Shown here one piece after another: positions 17,870 to 25,881 of a DNA stretch of 64,000 nt. Below the pieces are notes generated by a model. The model had not been told where the DNA came from and searched no databases. It saw nothing but the letters and a program-made list of their open reading frames with translations. Location of the stretch: assembly GCF_025917005.1 (NCBI RefSeq), contig NZ_CP078091.1, positions 2,790,001-2,854,000 of the forward strand, written 5' to 3'. The stretch is from Porphyrobacter sp. ULC335. Its GTDB lineage: Bacteria; Pseudomonadota; Alphaproteobacteria; Sphingomonadales; Sphingomonadaceae. A program made the translations under genes and the position numbers. Numbering within the stretch: the first letter of the stretch is position 1; each line of letters starts with the position of its first letter.

Positions 17870-18466
17870 AAAGTCGCGGGCTGGAATATTGTCAGATCGC
17901 CGATTCAGGCGCACCTTCAACTTGTCTTCGGGACACGAAGCACCTGGAACGGAAAGCCGCAAGCCCCTGAAGTTACCGGGGTTTTTATCCCAAGGATGGC
18001 GGTGACATCTGTCCACGCGCCCGTCTGGAGACGGCATGCGGGAGGCTTCGGCCAAAGGCAAGTCGGCTCGTTAACGGAGGGGAGCGACGCGGTGAAACCG
18101 GACAGGCCAAGAACCTGGCTGATCGGAAGTGCAGCGGAAACGGCGAAAGCCCCCAAACCGCAGCTCTTGTGACCGGTAAAGGAACGCGGTCTCGGCCAAG
18201 CGAGTGCGCGGCAGCGAAAACCGGAAAGGCTTCGGCCCGAAGGCAGACGCAAAAGCCCGTAGGAGCAGAAGCCGGATGCCGGCGCGAGCGCCGGTGACGA
18301 AGCTCTGGCAAGGCCAGTCGCAAGACCGGGCAGCGAGAGATTAGACATCGGGCGCCAAGCATGGCCCGGAGCGGAGGAAGCTGAAGGTTCGCCGGAAGCA
18401 TCACGAGCGAAGGTCATCCACACGCCGGTGAGAGTGGGGTCGGCAGCAATGCCGGCCCCATTTGCA
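17870..18466 (+). ncRNA. Putative large structured non-coding RNA (unassigned)
   Basis: About 0.6 kb without a credible gene, purine-rich on the plus strand and packed with short perfect helices closed by stable tetraloops: GGC-TTCG-GCC twice (about 18047 and 18228), GGC-GAAA-GCC (about 18142), GTC-GCAA-GAC (about 18318), CTGGC-AAG-GCCAG, CCGTC-TGGA-GACGG and a 6-bp CCGGCG/CGCCGG hairpin near 18279. It ends in a 10-bp hairpin with a T-rich tail (separate entry). Open frames exist on both strands but have none of the codon pattern of the neighbours. It lacks the RNase P signature (GAGGAAAGTCC) and tmRNA features. The 5' end is uncertain. I do not recognise the family. Confidence 0.45.
17961..17987 (+). 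terminator. Hairpin with T-run inside the RNA-like region
   Basis: AAGCCCC...GGGGTTT forms a 7-bp stem (one G-T pair) around a 10-base loop and is followed by further T and A. It could be a weak terminator or a helix of the larger RNA. Confidence 0.35.
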
Positions 18467-18467
18467 T
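18435..18467 (+). terminator. Intrinsic-type terminator ending the structured RNA region
   Basis: TGGGGTCGGC (18435-18444) pairs with GCCGGCCCCA (18451-18460) with one G-T wobble, loop AGCAAT, then TTTGCATT. A strong 10-bp GC-rich stem with a short T tract on the plus strand; there is no coding gene just upstream for it to serve. Confidence 0.65.
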
Positions 18468-18667
18468 TCCGGCTCCTGCCTCTGCCGGAACACCCCCACC
18501 CCTGACACTTTCCCCGAGTCGCAGCGCCAGAAGCGGCCTGACCTTACCCGGCCCCTTCAACGCTTCATCGCAAATCGGGTGCAACTCGTGCCTCGGCTGA
18601 ACCCTCGGGGCGATGAAATGCTAACCTGGTTTGCCATTCCCGCAGACCCGCCTGTATCGGCCCCGCC

Positions 18668-19222
18668 ATGCGGAGGGAAAATCGCATACATGGCCTCGGT
18701 GCCCGCAGCTTCGCCAACCGGAGCCTGCCAGCACTGACGGTAGCCTGCCTGATCGGCCTTGCCCCGCTCGGCGCTTCGTCCGCCGCTGCGCCTGACGCGC
18801 CTGCTAGCGGTATCGACCCCGCCACCAGCGCCGCCGTGATCGAGCTGGTGCCGGTGCAGCCCACCGTCGAAGTCACCGCCCCCGCCCCCGCCATCGAGCA
18901 GCCCGCGCCCTCTGCCCCGCAGGAAGTCGTCGTCGGCCGCGGCAGCGCCTCCTATTACGCCGCCAAGTTCCATGGTCGCCGCACCGCCAGTGGCGAGCGG
19001 TTCGACAATGGCGAGATGACCGCCGCGCATCGCACCCTGCCCTTCGGCAGCCTTGTGCGCGTCACCAATCCCGCGAATGGCCGCAGCGTTGTTGTCCGCA
19101 TCAATGATCGCGGACCCTTCACCCGTGGCCGCCTGATCGATGTCAGCCGCGCCGCTGCCGAGGAACTGGGGATGGTCTCTCGCGGCCATGCCGATGTTGA
19201 ACTGGCGCTGATCGCGGATTGA
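18668..19222 (+). CDS. Septal ring lytic transglycosylase RlpA family protein
   Basis: 184 residues. An N-terminal hydrophobic signal (LTVACLIGLAPLGASSAAA) is followed by a Pro/Ala-rich linker and a double-psi beta-barrel domain: GSASYYAAKFHGRRTASGE, MTAAHRTLPFGSLVRVTN, VVVRINDRGPFTRGRLIDVS. The key Asp of RINDRGPF and the His of AAHRTLPFG are present. No SPOR domain follows, so recruitment to denuded septal glycan by SPOR is not expected. No lipobox is obvious. Confidence 0.88.
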   Translation: MRRENRIHGLGARSFANRSLPALTVACLIGLAPLGASSAAAPDAPASGIDPATSAAVIELVPVQPTVEVTAPAPAIEQPAPSAPQEVVVGRGSASYYAAKFHGRRTASGERFDNGEMTAAHRTLPFGSLVRVTNPANGRSVVVRINDRGPFTRGRLIDVSRAAAEELGMVSRGHADVELALIAD

Positions 19223-19305
19223 TCCGTTCAGGGTTGGCCGGTCAGGCCACCCCGAAACCGCCGTTTCCCCCCTGAGTGCCCGCACCTGCCGCACCGCCGC
19301 CTCTG

Positions 19306-19370
19306 AGGGGGGTCAAGACGGGTCTAAAGGGGGTCTAAGGGGGGTCTAGAGCGGGCTAGCGAGGGTCTGG
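19306..19370. repeat. Short G-rich tandem repeats (consensus GGGGTCTAAG)
   Basis: Four to five imperfect 10-11 bp copies: GGGTCAAGAC, GGGTCTAAAG, GGGGTCTAAG, GGGGGTCTAG and a degenerate AGGGTCTGG. Runs of 4-6 G at regular intervals could support G-quadruplexes on the plus strand. Confidence 0.6.
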
Positions 19371-19620
19371 CGCGGGGTGAGTTTCGGGCTTTTCCCTGCG
19401 CGCTCAATGGCTTGGGGCAATCTGACACGGTTCCGGCGCAAATTCCCCCGTTTCAGCCCCGAAATCCCCCCGCGCACCTGCCGCACCCCGCCCCCGCGCC
19501 AGGCGGATCGCGGCGCGGGGCGTGACGGCGCGGGCCCGGCCCTCCCCCTCCCCCCGCAGCACCTGCGCAGGGGCGAGGATCGCCGCGCGGGCTTCTTCGG
19601 ACATGGGCGGGTACCCGGCC

Positions 19621-19786
19621 TCAAGTAGCGCAGCGATAGGCCCACAGGACGCCTGATGTAGCGGAGCGGTAGGCCGACAACGCGCCTCATGTAGCGAAGC
19701 GGTAGGCGCACAAAAACGCCTCATGTCGCGGAGCGGTAGGCCGCCAAGACACCTCATGCAGCGGAGCGGTAGGCGGAGAAATCCCC
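19621..19786. repeat. Five tandem 33-34 bp units, each able to form a small hairpin
   Basis: Units lie at 19621-19653, 19654-19686, 19687-19720, 19721-19753 and 19754-19786. The shared core is GTAGCGGAGCGGTAGGC. After the core each unit has AGG(CG)...(CG)CCT arms, e.g. AGGCG/CGCCT in unit 3 and AGGC/GCCT in units 1 and 2, around a variable loop. There are no unique spacers between conserved repeats, so it is not a CRISPR. Unit 3 has an extra base, which breaks any reading frame through the array. Confidence 0.75.
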
Positions 19787-20120
19787 TCCCGATCCGGCCC
19801 GCGTCCCCATGCGCGAGCCCATTGGCGAGGAACGCCCGATCCGCAGGATCCCGCACCGGCCCTGCCTCCGCGCGCGGACGGGTGGCCGGATCATGGGGGC
19901 GGTAAACAGGCATAGGCGCGCTCCGTGGCCAAGCGAGGGACAAAGGAGCATCACCCCGCCCCGCCCCCACGCGCCACATGGGCCGCCGCCCGCTGGCCCG
20001 AGACCGCGCCGGAGGCCAGCACCAGCGGCGACGCAACGCGGGCAGCGCAAGGCTGACGCTCGCGCGGGAGGCTAGAGGGGGTGCGGGGGTGTAGGAAAGG
20101 CTTACTTCCGAGACCGGGAA

Positions 20121-21575
20121 CTAAGCGACACCGCCAATGCCTTGGAGCGTGGTCATGAGCTCGGTGCCAGCGTTGACCAGTTCTGAACCGGCAGTAGCCC
20201 CCGAAGTTATTGTCTGCGTCCAACCGATAGCTCTTTTCAGGAATCCTTCTTTTGGCTGCGCCTTCAGTTCATCGAGCAGTAGCTCTCCCTCTTTTCGGCT
20301 ATCGACATCGCTGAGAAGCTCGGTCACAGCGAAAATCTGCTTAATCAAAGTCGCAACGGCGTCCGGTGACAGCCCGCCTTGTACGGTTTGATACTCTATA
20401 TTTATCGCCCCTCCGCCAGTAACTGCACCGATCTGCGCATTTGGAAAATTCTGAACCAACTTTGGCATCATGAATCCTTCAATGTCGTTATCATTCGAGA
20501 AAAGGTCGACCGACTCTTCTTTAATTTCAAAGAATCTAAGCTGTCGGAATAGCTCTGTCCCTGCAACTGCCGCTTCAATCCTACCACGCAGAGGAGATCT
20601 AAAGGTTTCCGAGCGATAAATCTCGCGGATTATTGACTCATATCTTTCATTTCTATGCGCGAATTTCGCAAAATGATCGATAATTGCGTGCCTAACAGGC
20701 TCTATTCCCTCATTTGTAAACCAACGAATTACCTCTTTCGCAGCACCGTCCACGTAGGAATTTCTTAGACCGATTGCGGCCTCCTCCCTCACATCCACTT
20801 CGTCATCTTTGGAAGCATGTGAAATCAGGTCGATATTCTGAGAAAGAACGGCTTCATTCGAAAATAGTAACCTGAGTATCCACTTCCTAACTTGAGGATC
20901 ACACGCGTCATATTCTTCTAATTTTATTTTTAGGTGCGAAAATTCGGTATTCGTCTCTGCCATATACCACAGTGAGTATTTTATAACTGAAGGTTCGTCA
21001 TGCAAATTTAGGTTCGGTATGGCAGTGCGGTTCTCGTGTGACTTATCAAAAAGAAACTCTGGAGCTTTCCCACGACCGGCTAGAACTATCGCTGCTCGCA
21101 GCTCTTCAGGACTGGCATGATCTAGAGGGATGCGTTCAGCCACAAGCCGCTTACGGAGCTCGGCGCTATACTCAGAGCCAGCAATCAATGCCAATGCACC
21201 TAGGCCGACTTCCTTCTCTTGAAGCAAGTTCAACGCGGGCCCCTGACGAGCCTCTCGGAACAGCAGCCTAACAGCCGACGCAAGGAGGTCGGGGTCGTTA
21301 CCAACATGAGGAAAGACGCTATCCAGTATCTCAATCTGACCAAGCGCGCCTAGCTCGGACAGTACGTTAAGCGCCCATCTTTTAACTTTAAGGTCGTTAC
21401 GCTCAACGCATTGTAGCACTGCCGCACGAAGGTTTCTTGCGTCAGAAGGGTGACGCCCTTTCCTTAATTCACCTTCGAGCCACTGCAAACATTTCTGAAC
21501 AACGCGATCATCTCTCCCCAACTGAAGGATCGTGTGCTGTTCCTCTTGCAATGTCAGAATGGCGCTGATGTCCAA
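20121..21575 (-). CDS. Uncharacterised HEAT-like helical-repeat protein (island gene 2)
   Basis: 484 residues from a TTG start with AGGA about 7 bases before it; the SD overlaps the stop region of the upstream HARE-HTH gene, so the two are probably translated together. Residues 1-330 are alpha-helical with HEAT-like periodicity (KRWALNVLSELGALGQIEIL, DVREEAAIGLRNSYVDGA, EPVRHAIIDHFAKFAHRNE). A beta-like stretch (IGAVTGGGAINIEYQTV) lies near residue 400. The C-terminus (DELKAQPKEGFLKRAIGWTQ then a Gly/Ala/Thr-rich helix) resembles terminal segments seen in AbiTii-like and other conflict proteins, which is only an impression. The gene is clearly AT-richer than the flanks. Function unknown. Confidence 0.7.
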   Translation of the reverse strand: MDISAILTLQEEQHTILQLGRDDRVVQKCLQWLEGELRKGRHPSDARNLRAAVLQCVERNDLKVKRWALNVLSELGALGQIEILDSVFPHVGNDPDLLASAVRLLFREARQGPALNLLQEKEVGLGALALIAGSEYSAELRKRLVAERIPLDHASPEELRAAIVLAGRGKAPEFLFDKSHENRTAIPNLNLHDEPSVIKYSLWYMAETNTEFSHLKIKLEEYDACDPQVRKWILRLLFSNEAVLSQNIDLISHASKDDEVDVREEAAIGLRNSYVDGAAKEVIRWFTNEGIEPVRHAIIDHFAKFAHRNERYESIIREIYRSETFRSPLRGRIEAAVAGTELFRQLRFFEIKEESVDLFSNDNDIEGFMMPKLVQNFPNAQIGAVTGGGAINIEYQTVQGGLSPDAVATLIKQIFAVTELLSDVDSRKEGELLLDELKAQPKEGFLKRAIGWTQTITSGATAGSELVNAGTELMTTLQGIGGVA

Positions 21576-21584
21576 AAGGAAATC

Positions 21585-22502
21585 CTACACAAAGTGACGA
21601 ACGACACTTTCCGACCAAGGCTCTAAGTCGTTCGAATCTCGCCGTAGTGATGACTGATCAACCCAAGCTAAATCATTCATCGACAGTTTTCGAGTCATGA
21701 CAGGGCAACCTGTCGGCAGCCTTATCTCACAAACTGCCAAAATTGCTTGAGATTCCTCCGACTCGACGATGGCCGCACCAAGAAACCTCGATCGCGCCTC
21801 AATCTCAGCAAGATATCGAGTATGATGTAAATCGAGGTCAACAAGTACGTTGGTTATGGAAGCACCTAAAGTACCGTGAAATTTTGTATCGAAAAGCGAC
21901 CTGTCCAGTTGCGATAGAGGTGATATGAAACCAATAGTATTATTGCGCTCTCCGTCACCTAGGTGCGATTTTCTATAATTTCCAAGCCTGTACTTTAGTA
22001 ATTTCAAATCCTTCTTAACAAAAGCGAAATTCCATACTTGATAATCTCCGTCTGGTATTGACCCAATTGACGAATAACGCATGGTGCCAGACCGAATTAA
22101 TTCCGCGAAAATCCGTCGATCCAACCTTTGAGCGGTGTGGCTATCGACGATTTTTTTCGGCAAGTAGGCGGAATACTCTTTTTTTAGCTGCCTTGCTCTG
22201 CGCTTTGCAACGATCGGCGTGCGGTATTCCTGCGGAATTGACTCGTCTTCAATGTATTTCGAAAGAAAAAATCTACCTGGCCACGGACGAAAGAACTCTG
22301 AATTTTCCCGATGCTCAAGAATATTCACACTCAGTCGGGCCGTGAGGGTTTTATGTTGAGTTTTGCCATGCAAATGCGGCGGGATAATTTCTTGTAGATA
22401 TGCCCTTCGGATGATCTCGCGGGGCGCGAGTGGTATCCGAGCTTGCTCCAAGATGAGATAAGCCAACTCAAGATACGCGTCAGAATGTGGGGTCCTGATC
22501 AT
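21585..22502 (-). CDS. HARE-HTH domain protein with possible degenerate Nudix-like domain (island gene 1)
   Basis: 305 residues starting at the ATG at 22502. Residues 8-80 fit the HARE-HTH winged-helix domain (YLELAYLILEQARIPLAP, then REIIRRAYLQ, TLTARLSVNI and FFRPWPGRFFL), a domain linking DNA recognition to restriction or transcription machinery. Residues about 160-275 show a pattern recalling Nudix folds (VKKDLKLLKYRLGNYRKSHL, then IGFISPLSQLD and a GTLGASITNVLVDLDL helix), but the REUxEE catalytic residues are missing, so any such domain would be inactive. AT-rich relative to neighbours. A near-perfect palindrome lies 16-43 bp upstream. Probable two-gene operon with the HEAT-like protein; likely acquired by transfer. 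Confidence 0.7.
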   Translation of the reverse strand: MIRTPHSDAYLELAYLILEQARIPLAPREIIRRAYLQEIIPPHLHGKTQHKTLTARLSVNILEHRENSEFFRPWPGRFFLSKYIEDESIPQEYRTPIVAKRRARQLKKEYSAYLPKKIVDSHTAQRLDRRIFAELIRSGTMRYSSIGSIPDGDYQVWNFAFVKKDLKLLKYRLGNYRKSHLGDGERNNTIGFISPLSQLDRSLFDTKFHGTLGASITNVLVDLDLHHTRYLAEIEARSRFLGAAIVESEESQAILAVCEIRLPTGCPVMTRKLSMNDLAWVDQSSLRRDSNDLEPWSESVVRHFV

Positions 22503-22517
22503 TCTGCTGAGACTATC

Positions 22518-22545
22518 TTCAAGTTGCAGGCTTGCAAAGCTTGAA
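22518..22545. promoter_or_regulatory. Nested palindrome upstream of the HARE-HTH gene
   Basis: TTCAAG-TTGCA-GGCT-TGCAA-AG-CTTGAA: 11 bp of complementarity per arm, interrupted by a two-base bulge, between the uvrA stop and the HARE-HTH start. It could be an operator for the island pair or an RNA hairpin ending uvrA transcription; no T tract follows, so an operator is at least as likely. Confidence 0.5.
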
Positions 22546-22560
22546 CAAGGGTACTCAGGC

Positions 22561-25473
22561 TCAAGATATGGCCCCCAACAACGGCGCCAGATACTGCCCC
22601 GTAAACGAGCGCGGCTCCTTCACGACCGTCTCGGGCGTCCCCACCGCCACAATTTCCCCGCCGCGCACGCCGCCCTCCGGCCCCAGATCGATGATCCAGT
22701 CGGCGGTCTTGATCACGTCGAGGTTGTGCTCGATCACGACAACCGAGTTGCCGCCCTCCACCAGCCGGTGCAGCACTTCGAGCAGTTTGCGCACATCCTC
22801 GAAATGCAGGCCGGTGGTCGGTTCATCCAGAATGTAGAGCGTCTGCCCGGTAGAGCGCCGCGCGAGTTCCTTGGCGAGTTTCACGCGCTGCGCCTCGCCG
22901 CCGGATAGGGTGGTGGCCTGCTGGCCGACCTTGACGTAGCCGAGGCCGACCTCGTTGAGCATCCGCATCTTCTCGCGGATCGGGGGGACGGCCTTGAAGA
23001 ACTCCTCGGCATCCTCGATCGTCATGTCGAGCACGTCGGCGATGGAGTGGCCCTTGAACTTCACCTCCAGCGTTTCACGGTTGTAGCGTTTGCCGCCGCA
23101 TTCCTCGCAGGTGACGTAGACATCGGGGAGGAAGTGCATCTCGATCTTGATGAGGCCGTCGCCCTGGCACTTCTCGCAGCGGCCGCCCTTGACGTTGAAG
23201 GAGAAGCGCCCGGGCTTGTACCCGCGGGCGAGGCTTTCTGGCAGGCCCGCGAACCAGTCGCGGATCTGGGTGAAGGCGCCGGTGTAGGTGGCGGGGTTGG
23301 AGCGCGGGGTGCGGCCGATGGGCGACTGGTCGATCTCGATCACCTTGTCGCAATATTCGAGGCCGGTGATGGCATCATGCGCCCCCGCGATAACCCGCGC
23401 GCCGTTGAGCGCCCGCGCCGCGCCGGCTTGCAGCGTGTCGATGGTGAGCGAGGATTTGCCCGATCCCGACACGCCGGTGATGCAGGTGAAGGTGCCGAGC
23501 GGGATCTTGGCCGTCACGCCCTTGAGGTTGTTGGCCCGCGCGTTCTTGACGGTGATGTGGTGCCCGTTGCCCTTGCGGCGCTTGGCCGGCACGTCGATCT
23601 TGCGGCGGCCGGTGAGGTAATCGGCGGTGAGCGATCCCTTGGCCTTGAGGATCTGCTTGAGGTTCCCTTGCGCGACGATCTCGCCCCCGTGCACCCCCGC
23701 GCCCGGGCCGAGGTCCACAATGTAGTCGGCAGCGCGGATGGCGTCCTCGTCATGCTCGACGACGATCACGGTGTTGCCGAGATCGCGCAGGCGTTTGAGG
23801 GTTTCGAGCAGGCGGTCATTGTCGCGCTGGTGGAGGCCGATGCTGGGTTCGTCGAGCACGTAGAGCACGCCCGAGAGGCCGGAGCCGATCTGCGAGGCGA
23901 GGCGGATGCGCTGGCTCTCCCCGCCGGACAGGGTGCCGGAGGTGCGATCGAGGTTGAGGTAGTCGAGCCCGACATTGTCGAGGAAGCCCAGCCGCTCGTT
24001 GATCTCCTTGAGGATGGCCTTGGCGATCTGGCTCTGCTGCGGGGAGAGGTGCTGGTCGAGGCCGAGGAACCATGCCTTGGCATCGGCGACGCTCATCTGC
24101 ACCGGGGTGGCGATGTCGGTCGGCCCGTGGGCGCTGGGCACCTTCACGGAGAGCGCCTTTTCATTGAGGCGCTTGCCCCCGCATGTCTCGCAGGGCTGCG
24201 CGGTCTGGTACTTGGACAGCTCCTCCTGCATCCACGCGCTTTCGGTCTGCATCATGCGGCGGTTGAGGTTGCCGATGACGCCTTCAAACGCCTTGTTGAC
24301 GGTGTATTCGCGGCGGCCGTCCTTGAAGGTCAGCGGCACCGGCATCCCGCCCGTGCCGTGGAGGATGATGAGCTTCTGTTCGGGCGCGAGGTCCTTCCAG
24401 GGGGTGGTGAGGTCAAAGCCGTAAGCCTTGGCGAGGCTGGCGAGCACCTGCATGTAATAGGGCGACGGCGGATTGGACTTGGCCCAGGGCACGACCGCGC
24501 CCTGCTTCAGCGTCAGCGCCTCGTTGGGGACGACGAGCTGCTGGTCGAACAGCATCTTCTCGCCGATCCCGTCGCAGGCCGGGCATGCGCCTTGCGGGGC
24601 GTTGAAGGAGAAGAGGCGCGGTTCGATCTCCTCGATGGTGAAGCCGCTGACGGGGCAGGCGAACTTCTCGGAAAAGACGATGCGGTTGGGCGGCAGGCCT
24701 GCGCCTTTCATGGCGCCGCCCTGTTCCTCGTTCTCGCGCCCCGGCACGACGCCATCGGCCAGATCGACATAGGTCAGCCCCTCGGCGAGCTTCAAAGCCT
24801 GTTCGAAGGAGTCCGCCAGCCGCGTCTCGATGCCTTCACGCACCGCGATCCGGTCCACCACCACTTCGATGTCATGCTTGAACTTCTTGTCGAGCGCCGG
24901 GGCTTCCTCGATCGGGTAGATCTCGCCATCGATGCGCACGCGGGTGAAGCCCTGCCGCTGCCACTCGGCGATTTCCTTGCGGTATTCACCCTTGCGCCCG
25001 CGCACTACCGGGGCGAGCAGATAGGCGCGCGTGCCTTCGGGCAGGGCCATCACGCGGTCGACCATCTGGCTGACGGTCTGGGCGCTGATCGGCTCTCCGG
25101 TCGCAGGCGAGTACGGCACCCCAACACGCGCCCACAGCAGACGCATGTAGTCGTATATCTCGGTGACGGTCGCCACGGTCGAGCGCGGGTTGCGGCTGGT
25201 GGTCTTCTGCTCGATCGAGATCGCGGGGCTAAGCCCGTCGATATGTTCGACATCGGGCTTCTGCATCATTTCGAGGAACTGGCGCGCATAGGCGCTCAGC
25301 GATTCAACATAACGCCGCTGCCCTTCGGCATAGATGGTGTCGAAGGCGAGGCTCGATTTGCCGCTGCCGGACAGACCAGTGACAACGATCAGCGCATCGC
25401 GCGGCAGATCGATGTCGATGCCCTTGAGATTATGCTCGCGCGCACCGCGCACGGAAATGGTGGTGAGGCTCAT
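22561..25473 (-). CDS. uvrA: Excinuclease ABC subunit A
   Basis: UvrA is the damage-recognising ATPase of nucleotide excision repair. 970 residues from the ATG at 25473 ([20 protein letters not shown]); ten extra codons to 25503 are unlikely because the SOS box lies there. Two ABC modules are present: Walker [15 protein letters not shown] and [17 protein letters not shown] signatures [12 protein letters not shown] and [12 protein letters not shown]. Zn-binding CxxC pairs are CPAC, CETC, CEKC and CEEC. A GTTC-N7-GTTC LexA-type site sits 12-26 bp before the start, and no good SD is visible, so the transcript may have a very short leader. Confidence 0.97.
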   Translation of the reverse strand: MSLTTISVRGAREHNLKGIDIDLPRDALIVVTGLSGSGKSSLAFDTIYAEGQRRYVESLSAYARQFLEMMQKPDVEHIDGLSPAISIEQKTTSRNPRSTVATVTEIYDYMRLLWARVGVPYSPATGEPISAQTVSQMVDRVMALPEGTRAYLLAPVVRGRKGEYRKEIAEWQRQGFTRVRIDGEIYPIEEAPALDKKFKHDIEVVVDRIAVREGIETRLADSFEQALKLAEGLTYVDLADGVVPGRENEEQGGAMKGAGLPPNRIVFSEKFACPVSGFTIEEIEPRLFSFNAPQGACPACDGIGEKMLFDQQLVVPNEALTLKQGAVVPWAKSNPPSPYYMQVLASLAKAYGFDLTTPWKDLAPEQKLIILHGTGGMPVPLTFKDGRREYTVNKAFEGVIGNLNRRMMQTESAWMQEELSKYQTAQPCETCGGKRLNEKALSVKVPSAHGPTDIATPVQMSVADAKAWFLGLDQHLSPQQSQIAKAILKEINERLGFLDNVGLDYLNLDRTSGTLSGGESQRIRLASQIGSGLSGVLYVLDEPSIGLHQRDNDRLLETLKRLRDLGNTVIVVEHDEDAIRAADYIVDLGPGAGVHGGEIVAQGNLKQILKAKGSLTADYLTGRRKIDVPAKRRKGNGHHITVKNARANNLKGVTAKIPLGTFTCITGVSGSGKSSLTIDTLQAGAARALNGARVIAGAHDAITGLEYCDKVIEIDQSPIGRTPRSNPATYTGAFTQIRDWFAGLPESLARGYKPGRFSFNVKGGRCEKCQGDGLIKIEMHFLPDVYVTCEECGGKRYNRETLEVKFKGHSIADVLDMTIEDAEEFFKAVPPIREKMRMLNEVGLGYVKVGQQATTLSGGEAQRVKLAKELARRSTGQTLYILDEPTTGLHFEDVRKLLEVLHRLVEGGNSVVVIEHNLDVIKTADWIIDLGPEGGVRGGEIVAVGTPETVVKEPRSFTGQYLAPLLGAIS

Positions 25474-25484
25474 GGGCGTGATAT

Positions 25485-25499
25485 GTTCCGGAAATGTTC
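25485..25499 (-). promoter_or_regulatory. LexA (SOS) box of the alphaproteobacterial type
   Basis: GTTC CGGAAAT GTTC, an exact GTTC-N7-GTTC direct repeat, the known LexA-binding pattern of alphaproteobacteria. It lies between a TTGACC -35-like hexamer (plus-strand GGTCAA, 25505-25510) and the uvrA start, so LexA would block the promoter. Confidence 0.85.
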
Positions 25500-25503
25500 G
25501 CAA

Positions 25504-25881
25504 AGGTCAAGGTGGCGCGGGAGGCTGGCGCGCCCGTCATCCCCAGATGGCAACGCACCGCCCGCGATGCAACGGGCGAGGGGATCATTGGTGCCCGATG
25601 CGGGGCTAACAGCCAGAGCGATATCGACGGCGGTTGCGGTTCAAGGGAACGATATCAAAACAAATTCAGGCGTTAGTTCATATATTTAAATCGAATTAAG
25701 CCCACCCTACAGAAAATCTGAAGTCGCCACATCGGCAACCCGTCGCCACACGGAAGGCCTCTCTGCAGTTTCCGGCCGGGTCCCTTCAGGGTCGCAACCT
25801 GGCCCCTCTGGCAAAGAGCCGGTCGAAAGGTCGGAACAGGACGTGCTGAGCTTACCCGGGCTCTCCCGCTGCCTGTTCCGA
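25504..25881. other. Gene-free spacer between uvrA and the ABC transporter operon
   Basis: No convincing gene on either strand. An AT-rich pocket lies at about 25655-25700 (TTCATATATTTAAATCGAAT) in an otherwise GC-rich context and could be a promoter in either direction, possibly for a small RNA. The right end holds a long inverted repeat (separate entry). Confidence 0.4.
25831..25881 (-). terminator. Long stem-loop directly after the ABC ATPase gene
   Basis: TCGGAACAGG (25831-25840) and CCTGTTCCGA (25872-25881) are exact complements; an inner GAGC...GGCTC pair extends the structure. It touches the stop codon of the transporter ATPase gene on the minus strand, so it may stabilise the 3' end or terminate, although no clear T tract follows. 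Confidence 0.5.

Larger units (their letters stand above)
19223..20120. other. Gene-free, repeat-rich spacer
   Basis: About 0.9 kb with no credible gene; frames on either strand are low-complexity. It holds G-rich short direct repeats (about 19306-19370), a GCACCTGCCGCAC motif twice (about 19282 and 19476) and five 33-34 bp tandem units (separate entry). Base composition is very GC-rich up to about 20.1 kb and then switches sharply to the AT-rich island. Confidence 0.6.

Noticed and set aside
17917..18423. Minus-strand open frame of 168 codons in the RNA-like region
   Set aside because: No domain, no SD, and composition better explained as the complement of a purine-rich structured RNA.
17870..18466. 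RNase P RNA or tmRNA
   Set aside because: The GAGGAAAGTCC core of RNase P and the tmRNA ends or tag-coding segment are absent.
19621..19786. CRISPR array
   Set aside because: Units are contiguous with no unique spacers, copies differ throughout, and there are no cas genes.
23047..25689. 880-codon plus-strand frame opposite uvrA
   Set aside because: Antisense shadow of a GC-rich gene; no motifs, and uvrA is certain. The same applies to other long antisense frames, e.g. opposite sucA and fusA.
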